The position numbers and the translations under genes were made by a program. Source: an uncultured Bacteroidaceae bacterium (GTDB lineage: Bacteria > Bacteroidota > Bacteroidia > Bacteroidales > Bacteroidaceae). Taken from it: DNA of 64,000 nucleotides. Under the pieces are notes generated by a model. It saw nothing but the letters and a program-made list of their open reading frames with translations, was not told where the DNA came from and did no database searches. The number at the start of each line of letters is the position of its first letter. The first letter of the stretch is position 1. Positions 59,701 to 64,000 of this stretch are shown here, piece by piece. Where the stretch lies: contig CAJOEI010000005.1 of the NCBI GenBank assembly GCA_905233465.1, positions 1 through 64,000 of the forward strand, in the 5' to 3' direction.

Positions 59701-59714
59701 AATTCACAATTCAG
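59673..59714. repeat. 7-nt repeat array at the murG-murC junction
   Basis: Six in-phase AATTCAT-type units. They encode the murC N-terminus and contain the murG stop codon. Confidence 0.85.
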
Positions 59715-60813
59715 CAAGTTTGATGACTTCCTTGGCAATTACTATTGCACTGTCGTTGAAAGCCATGCTTTTGGCGTTGTTGGCGAGCGTACGGAGCTTG
59801 GCATCGTCTGTTGCAGTCTTCAGAGCCAATGGGATGAGTTGGTTTGTTGCTTCGGCATCTCGTACCAGTAATGCCGCTTCGCGGTTGACCAGTGCCATAG
59901 CATTGTGTGTCTGATGGTCTTCGGCGACATTTGGTGACGGCACAAGGATTGAAGGCTTGCCGAGTAGGCAGAGTTCAGAGATGCTACTTGCTCCCGCCCG
60001 ACTGATGACAAGGTCAGCAGCCCGATAGGCCTCGTCCATGTGGCTGATGAAGTCAGTGACTTTCAGGTTTGGTGGGCATCCTTGCTGTGAGAGGCGTTGC
60101 TTGATGTCGTTGAAGTAGTAACTGCCAGTTTGCCAGATGATTTGCACTCGGCTTTCTGCAATGGTGCTGAGCTGTGAGAGTACGCTCTCATTGATGGTAC
60201 GTGCGCCGAGGCTGCCTCCAATGATGAGGATTACAGGCCGTATGGGATCAAATCCCAATTTGGCTATTGCTTCGGCACGCGAGAGTTTGCACTCTGTAAG
60301 TGACTGTCTGACAGGGTTGCCAGTGAGCATGATTTTGTCTGCAGGGAAGAAGCGTTCCATGCCTTCATATGCGACGCAGATACGTCGAGCATGCTTGGCG
60401 AGCAGCTTGTTTGTCACGCCAGCGTAGGAGTTTTGTTCTTGGATGAGTGTGGGTATGCCCATTGCCTCGGCTACATTGAGTGTGGGTCCGCTGGCATATC
60501 CTCCTACTCCCACGACGACATTTGGCCGGAAATCGCGCACAATCTGTCGTGCTTTGATGCGGCTTCGGAGCAGCTTCCATAGTACGGCGATGTTGCGCAA
60601 GATGTGTTTGCGGTCGAATCCCGCAACTGGTAGTCCTATGATCTTGTAGCCAGCTGCAGGCACTCGCTGCATCTCCATTCGTCCTTCTGCTCCGACGAAT
60701 AAGAACTCTGTGTCGGGTTTCAGGGCGCGTATTGCGCCAGCTATGCTGAGTGCGGGAAAGATGTGGCCTCCTGTGCCACCTCCGCTGATAATGATTCGTA
60801 ATGGTTCTGACAT
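59704..60813 (-). CDS. murG: UDP-GlcNAc transferase MurG
   Basis: 369 residues. A GT28 enzyme that adds GlcNAc to lipid I to form lipid II. N-domain GGGTGGHIFPALSIAGAI, the VVVGVGGYASGPTL loop, LIQEQNSYAGVTNK, and the donor domain ILIIGGSLGARTINE, ISRAGASSISELCLLGKPSILVPSPN (as ISRAGASSISE plus LCLLGKPSILVPSPN) are all present. Cytoplasmic face of the inner membrane. 3 bp to murC. Confidence 0.97.
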   Translation of the reverse strand: MSEPLRIIISGGGTGGHIFPALSIAGAIRALKPDTEFLFVGAEGRMEMQRVPAAGYKIIGLPVAGFDRKHILRNIAVLWKLLRSRIKARQIVRDFRPNVVVGVGGYASGPTLNVAEAMGIPTLIQEQNSYAGVTNKLLAKHARRICVAYEGMERFFPADKIMLTGNPVRQSLTECKLSRAEAIAKLGFDPIRPVILIIGGSLGARTINESVLSQLSTIAESRVQIIWQTGSYYFNDIKQRLSQQGCPPNLKVTDFISHMDEAYRAADLVISRAGASSISELCLLGKPSILVPSPNVAEDHQTHNAMALVNREAALLVRDAEATNQLIPLALKTATDDAKLRTLANNAKSMAFNDSAIVIAKEVIKLAEL

Positions 60814-60846
60814 GATGTTATGAAGGAAATATCTTGCTTGAAATTA

Positions 60847-62061
60847 TTAAAGTAGTGGGCTTTGTGGTACTTTGTCCTCAGTCTGCTGTCGTGCAGTTCG
60901 GCTAACTGCAAGCATCATACCGATGTATGCGGAGTTGACCATCATTGATGATCCTCCTCGACTGACTAATGGCAGTGGTTGTCCAGTCACAGGAATGAGT
61001 CCGACAGCGACAGACATATTGACGAGTGCCTGTGTGACGATGAGCAATGCGAGCCCCATGATGAGATATGCTGGGAAGTTTTTTTCGCACCGCCCCGCTA
61101 TGCGTGCTGAGCGATAAAGTAGTGTGATGTATAGTAACACGACGAATATTGCTCCTGCGAGTCCTAACTCTTCGATTATGATTGCAAAAATGAAGTCGGA
61201 GTATGCTTGTGGGAGGAAGTCGCGTACGGTGCTGTTGCCCGGGCCTCGTCCAATGATGTTGCATGTTGCTATTGCGATGTGTGACTGGACAATCTGTGGG
61301 TTTGTTGTCAGGTCAAAATCGGCTGGGTCAGCAGGGAATTCGGTATGGTTGCGCATGCGATGTGCCCATGTGACAACGCGTTCCATGCCAGGATAGTCCT
61401 TGATTTTATCTAATGTCTCTTCGGAAGTATATTTGAGTGTGGCAAATCCCAGTGCACCTGATACAGCTAATATGCCAATGAGCGCGCCCAACTGTTGCCA
61501 AGGCACTTTGCCGACAAACATCATCATCAGCACAACGAGGAAAATCATCAGTGCTGTTGAGAGGTTCTCGGTCACTATGAGTGCGCAGAAAACAACGGTG
61601 AAGCCCAAAATCCACTTGAATGCTCGGCTTGTGGCTCCGTTCTCTGTTCGCATAACACTAAGCAGCCACGCTACGACCACGACGATAGTGCCCTTTGCAA
61701 TCTCCGAAGGTTGGATGGAGAATCCGAAGAAGTTGAGGAATCGGTGTGTGTCGTTGATTTTGCCATAGAAGTAGACCATGATTAGCAATAGCAAACTCAA
61801 TATGGGGCCCACGACGACTATGAGACCGAAATAGCGACATGGTATGCGATGCACGACCCATGCGACAAGTATTCCGATGGCAATGTATAGCGAGTGCATG
61901 AGCACAGGGTCCCAATATTTCCCTTTCTCAAAACTCATGGTGCTGGAAGCGCTATAAACCTCGAGAATGGAAATGATGGAAAGGAAGAACAAAACCATCC
62001 AAATGGCTTTGTCTCCTTCGAAGAGGTTGCCCAGGTTAATATTCTTGTTATTGATTAGCAT
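60847..62061 (-). CDS. ftsW: Peptidoglycan polymerase FtsW
   Basis: 404 residues, ten membrane helices, SEDS family. Landmarks are the FFGFSIQPSEIAKGT segment, the extracellular loop with GRGPGNSTVRDFLPQAYSDFIF (as GRGPGNSTVRD plus FLPQAYSDFIFAII), EELGLAGA, and LIPVTGQPLPLVSRGGSSM near the end. It polymerises septal glycan with a class B PBP. The ATG at 62061 (MLINNKNIN) is chosen over a GTG at 62079. The 82-bp gap to murD holds a small hairpin and a 7-nt array. Confidence 0.95.
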   Translation of the reverse strand: MLINNKNINLGNLFEGDKAIWMVLFFLSIISILEVYSASSTMSFEKGKYWDPVLMHSLYIAIGILVAWVVHRIPCRYFGLIVVVGPILSLLLLIMVYFYGKINDTHRFLNFFGFSIQPSEIAKGTIVVVVAWLLSVMRTENGATSRAFKWILGFTVVFCALIVTENLSTALMIFLVVLMMMFVGKVPWQQLGALIGILAVSGALGFATLKYTSEETLDKIKDYPGMERVVTWAHRMRNHTEFPADPADFDLTTNPQIVQSHIAIATCNIIGRGPGNSTVRDFLPQAYSDFIFAIIIEELGLAGAIFVVLLYITLLYRSARIAGRCEKNFPAYLIMGLALLIVTQALVNMSVAVGLIPVTGQPLPLVSRGGSSMMVNSAYIGMMLAVSRTARQQTEDKVPQSPLL

Positions 62062-62092
62062 GGGAGAAAGACAAGACACGACCTTCGGTCGT

Positions 62093-62113
62093 AGTTTAAA
62101 GTTTATAGTTTAA
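62093..62113. repeat. 7-nt repeat array before ftsW
   Basis: AGTTTAA, AGTTTAT and AGTTTAA in phase. Next to a small hairpin (ACGACC, TTC, GGTCGT) at 62077-62091. Confidence 0.7.
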
Positions 62114-62143
62114 AGTCTGGGAAGTTGTTGCGGTGGAGTGGGG

Positions 62144-63478
62144 TTATAGGCTTCTTGCTATGCTCTTGAACTGCTCGCCCCTATCCTCCATGTTTTTGAA
62201 TAGGTCAAAGCTGGCGCAGCATGGCGACAGTAGCACTGTGTCGCCCGCCTGCGCTTGGCTGTAGCATGCATCCATGCACTCGCGCATGGAGCGTGTGTCG
62301 GTGGTAGGGATACCCAGCGGGTCGAAGAACGCATGTAGCTTGGAGTTGTCAACTCCAAGAAAGACCAATGCCTTGCACTTCTGCATGACGAGGTCCTTGA
62401 TGGCAGAGTAGTCGTTGCCTTTGTCCAGTCCACCCAGTATAAGGATTGTTGGTGTAGTCATGCTTTCGAGTGCATACCAGCAGGCATCGACATTGGTCGC
62501 TTTGGAGTCGTTGATGTATTGTACGCCACGTACCCTGCATACGAATTCGAGTCGATGTTCCACACCTTGGAAAGTGCTCAGCCCTTCGCGTATGGCGGCA
62601 TTGGATATGCCGCTGACATCTGCAGCGATACCGGCTGCCAGAGAGTTGTACATATTATGCTTACCATGCAGGGCGAGCGATTCTTGTTCCATATTGAATG
62701 GCGTTGGGCTCTCGATAACGTATTCGCCGTCGGCGATGTAGCCAATCATGCCTTCTTTCTTTATTATGCTGAAAGGACATAGGCGGCTTTCGATGTTGTA
62801 TTTCTTGAGCTCTGCACTGATGATTGGGTCTTCGTTCCAGTATACGAATGCATCGTCTTTTGTCTGATTGCGTATGATGCGCATCTTGGCATCAGTATAA
62901 TTCTGCATCTTGCCGTCGTAGCGGTCCAGATGGTCAGGAGTGATGTTGAGCAAAACAGCGACATTTGCCCGGAAATCATACATATTGTCTAACTGGAAGC
63001 TTGATAGCTCAATGACATAGTATTCATGGGGCTCTTCGGCCACCTGCAGCGCCAAGCTATGACCTATGTTGCCAGCCAATCCCACATCATAGCCAGCTCC
63101 TTGGAAGATGTGGTATATGAGGCTTGTGGTTGTGGTCTTGCCGTTGGAACCGGTGATGCAGATCATCTTGGAGTTGGTGTATCGTCCAGCAAATTCTATC
63201 TCACTGATAATGGGGATGTTTGCCTCGCGCACCTTCTGTACCATGGGCGCTGTGTCAGGTATACCAGGACTCTTTATTATCTCATCAGCATTAAGGATAA
63301 GTTCTTCAGTGTGATGACCTTCTTCCCATTCGATGCCATGCTGAATGAGCATCTCTTTGTAGTGTGCCTTGATTTTGCCTCCGTCAGAGACAAAGACATC
63401 AAAACCTTTCTTCTGTGCGAGAACTGCAGCACCTACACCGCTCTCGGCGGCACCTAATATGACAATGCGTTTGTTCAT
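62144..63478 (-). CDS. murD: UDP-N-acetylmuramoylalanine-D-glutamate ligase
   Basis: 444 residues. It adds D-glutamate to UDP-MurNAc-L-Ala. The N-domain binds UDP (IVILGAAESGVGAAVLAQ). The ATP loop is GSNGKTTTT (110-118). The central domain has VIELSSFQLDNMYDF and NITPDHLDRYDG. The C-domain shows INDSKATNVDACWYAL and LLSPCCASFDLFKNMEDRG, with its typical SPACASFD-like motif as SPCCASFD. Confidence 0.96.
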   Translation of the reverse strand: MNKRIVILGAAESGVGAAVLAQKKGFDVFVSDGGKIKAHYKEMLIQHGIEWEEGHHTEELILNADEIIKSPGIPDTAPMVQKVREANIPIISEIEFAGRYTNSKMICITGSNGKTTTTSLIYHIFQGAGYDVGLAGNIGHSLALQVAEEPHEYYVIELSSFQLDNMYDFRANVAVLLNITPDHLDRYDGKMQNYTDAKMRIIRNQTKDDAFVYWNEDPIISAELKKYNIESRLCPFSIIKKEGMIGYIADGEYVIESPTPFNMEQESLALHGKHNMYNSLAAGIAADVSGISNAAIREGLSTFQGVEHRLEFVCRVRGVQYINDSKATNVDACWYALESMTTPTILILGGLDKGNDYSAIKDLVMQKCKALVFLGVDNSKLHAFFDPLGIPTTDTRSMRECMDACYSQAQAGDTVLLSPCCASFDLFKNMEDRGEQFKSIARSL

Positions 63479-63499
63479 TTCATTATCTTTTGTTAAACT

Positions 63500-64000
63500 C
63501 TACCTTATCTTAAGCGTCACAATAGCGAGGGCGCACATCATTATTGTTACAATCCAGAATCGGACAGTGATTTTAGATTCAAGCCAACACCCTTTTGGCC
63601 AGTTAAACAGCACTCGGAAGTCAGATGGTAACTGTTTGACACGAAATGTGTCGTGAATGGGAGCGCGCTTGAAAACACGTAGCTTCAGTCCGCGACGGTT
63701 ACCATAGCGGGCATAATTGGTTTGCAGCAGCACGCTGAGGCTTTCCATCAGGAAGACGAAGCAGATGATGGGTATCAGTAGTTCCTTGTGAATAATCACA
63801 GCCGTTACTGCTATCACGCCTCCGATGGTCAGCGAGCCTGTGTCGCCCATAAAGATTTGTGCGGGATAGGCGTTGTACCATAGGAAGCCTATCAATGCAC
63901 CGACAAAGGCCAAAAGGAATATCACCAGTTCTTCAGAGCCCGGGACATACATGATATTCAGGTATGCTGCCATGTTGATATGACTGGACACATATGCCAG
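63500..64000 (-). CDS. mraY: Phospho-MurNAc-pentapeptide transferase MraY (partial)
   Basis: Only the C-terminal 166 residues are in the window; the frame is open at 64000. Motifs of the PNPT family are AFVGALIGFLWYNAYPAQIFMGDTGSL (as FLWYNAYPAQIF plus MGDTGSL), followed by the cytoplasmic loop RAPIHDTF, where classical MraY has SPIHHHFE, and the end KITVRFWIVTIMM. The loop between the His motif and KITVRFW is about 20 residues longer than in E. coli. It forms lipid I at the inner membrane. Confidence 0.93.
   Translation of the reverse strand: MAYVSSHINMAAYLNIMYVPGSEELVIFLLAFVGALIGFLWYNAYPAQIFMGDTGSLTIGGVIAVTAVIIHKELLIPIICFVFLMESLSVLLQTNYARYGNRRGLKLRVFKRAPIHDTFRVKQLPSDFRVLFNWPKGCWLESKITVRFWIVTIMMCALAIVTLKIR

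Overview
The window is chromosomal DNA from a member of the Bacteroidales, most likely a Prevotella-like species. The evidence is the promoter style (TAnnTTTG at -7 with TTG or TTTG about 20 nt upstream, seen in front of many genes), lineage-typical families (DUF2723/GT117, DUF4271, DUF4369, DUF6250, an S9B dipeptidyl peptidase) and the order of the division and cell-wall cluster. The species is inference; no 16S gene is present.

Layout. 1-3700: a decayed comM whose 3' end is present twice, with a broken rhuM gene between the copies, then an FKBP lipoprotein. 3757-5301: glyS. 5695-18467: an AT-rich Wzx/Wzy-type surface polysaccharide cluster on the + strand: a UDP-HexNAc dehydrogenase/4-epimerase pair, polymerase, flippase, four glycosyltransferases, one intact and one truncated acetyltransferase, and a WecA-like initiating transferase with its own promoter. 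A GC-richer DUF4062/HATPase gene interrupts the cluster. 18468-19009: a gene-free, repeat-dense region. 19010-24294: housekeeping genes on the - strand (lipoprotein, tatD, yidD, rnpA, hemD, DUF4271, LOG). 24455-31401: + strand (thioredoxin-fold lipoprotein, nadA, trmH, DUF2723, deacetylase). 31396-39005: a - strand run epsC > rlmL-like > dpp4 > purD > membrane protein > yqaA. 39199-42824: tyrS, metY-like, dusB. 42825-43226: a second repeat-dense gap. 43227-46713: DUF6250, uridine-kinase-like protein and a phosphodiesterase-fold protein. 46953-52780: mnmG > apt > uvrC > dtd > deoC, with a parS-like palindrome between mnmG and apt. 52904-54686: comF and an M20 hydrolase. 54689-64000: the dcw cluster mraY > murD > ftsW > murG > murC > ftsQ > ftsA > ftsZ.

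The best candidates for undescribed biology are non-coding. First, two gene-free gaps 24 kb apart (18468-19009 and 42825-43226) share one architecture: an identical 18-nt left arm, a 38-nt loop of unrelated sequence, and a complementary right arm bulged by 4 nt, followed by about 22-bp tandem units. In the second gap a consensus promoter points exactly into five 22-bp units that include a 44-bp near-perfect palindrome, so a structured RNA or a protein-binding array is plausible. Second, arrays of 7-nt units occur at least 15 times. They keep strict 7-nt phase while the unit sequence drifts, sit at promoters and gene boundaries, and have entered coding sequences, where they encode heptapeptide repeats or supply start and stop codons.

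No tRNA, rRNA, transposase, integrase or CRISPR array was recognised.
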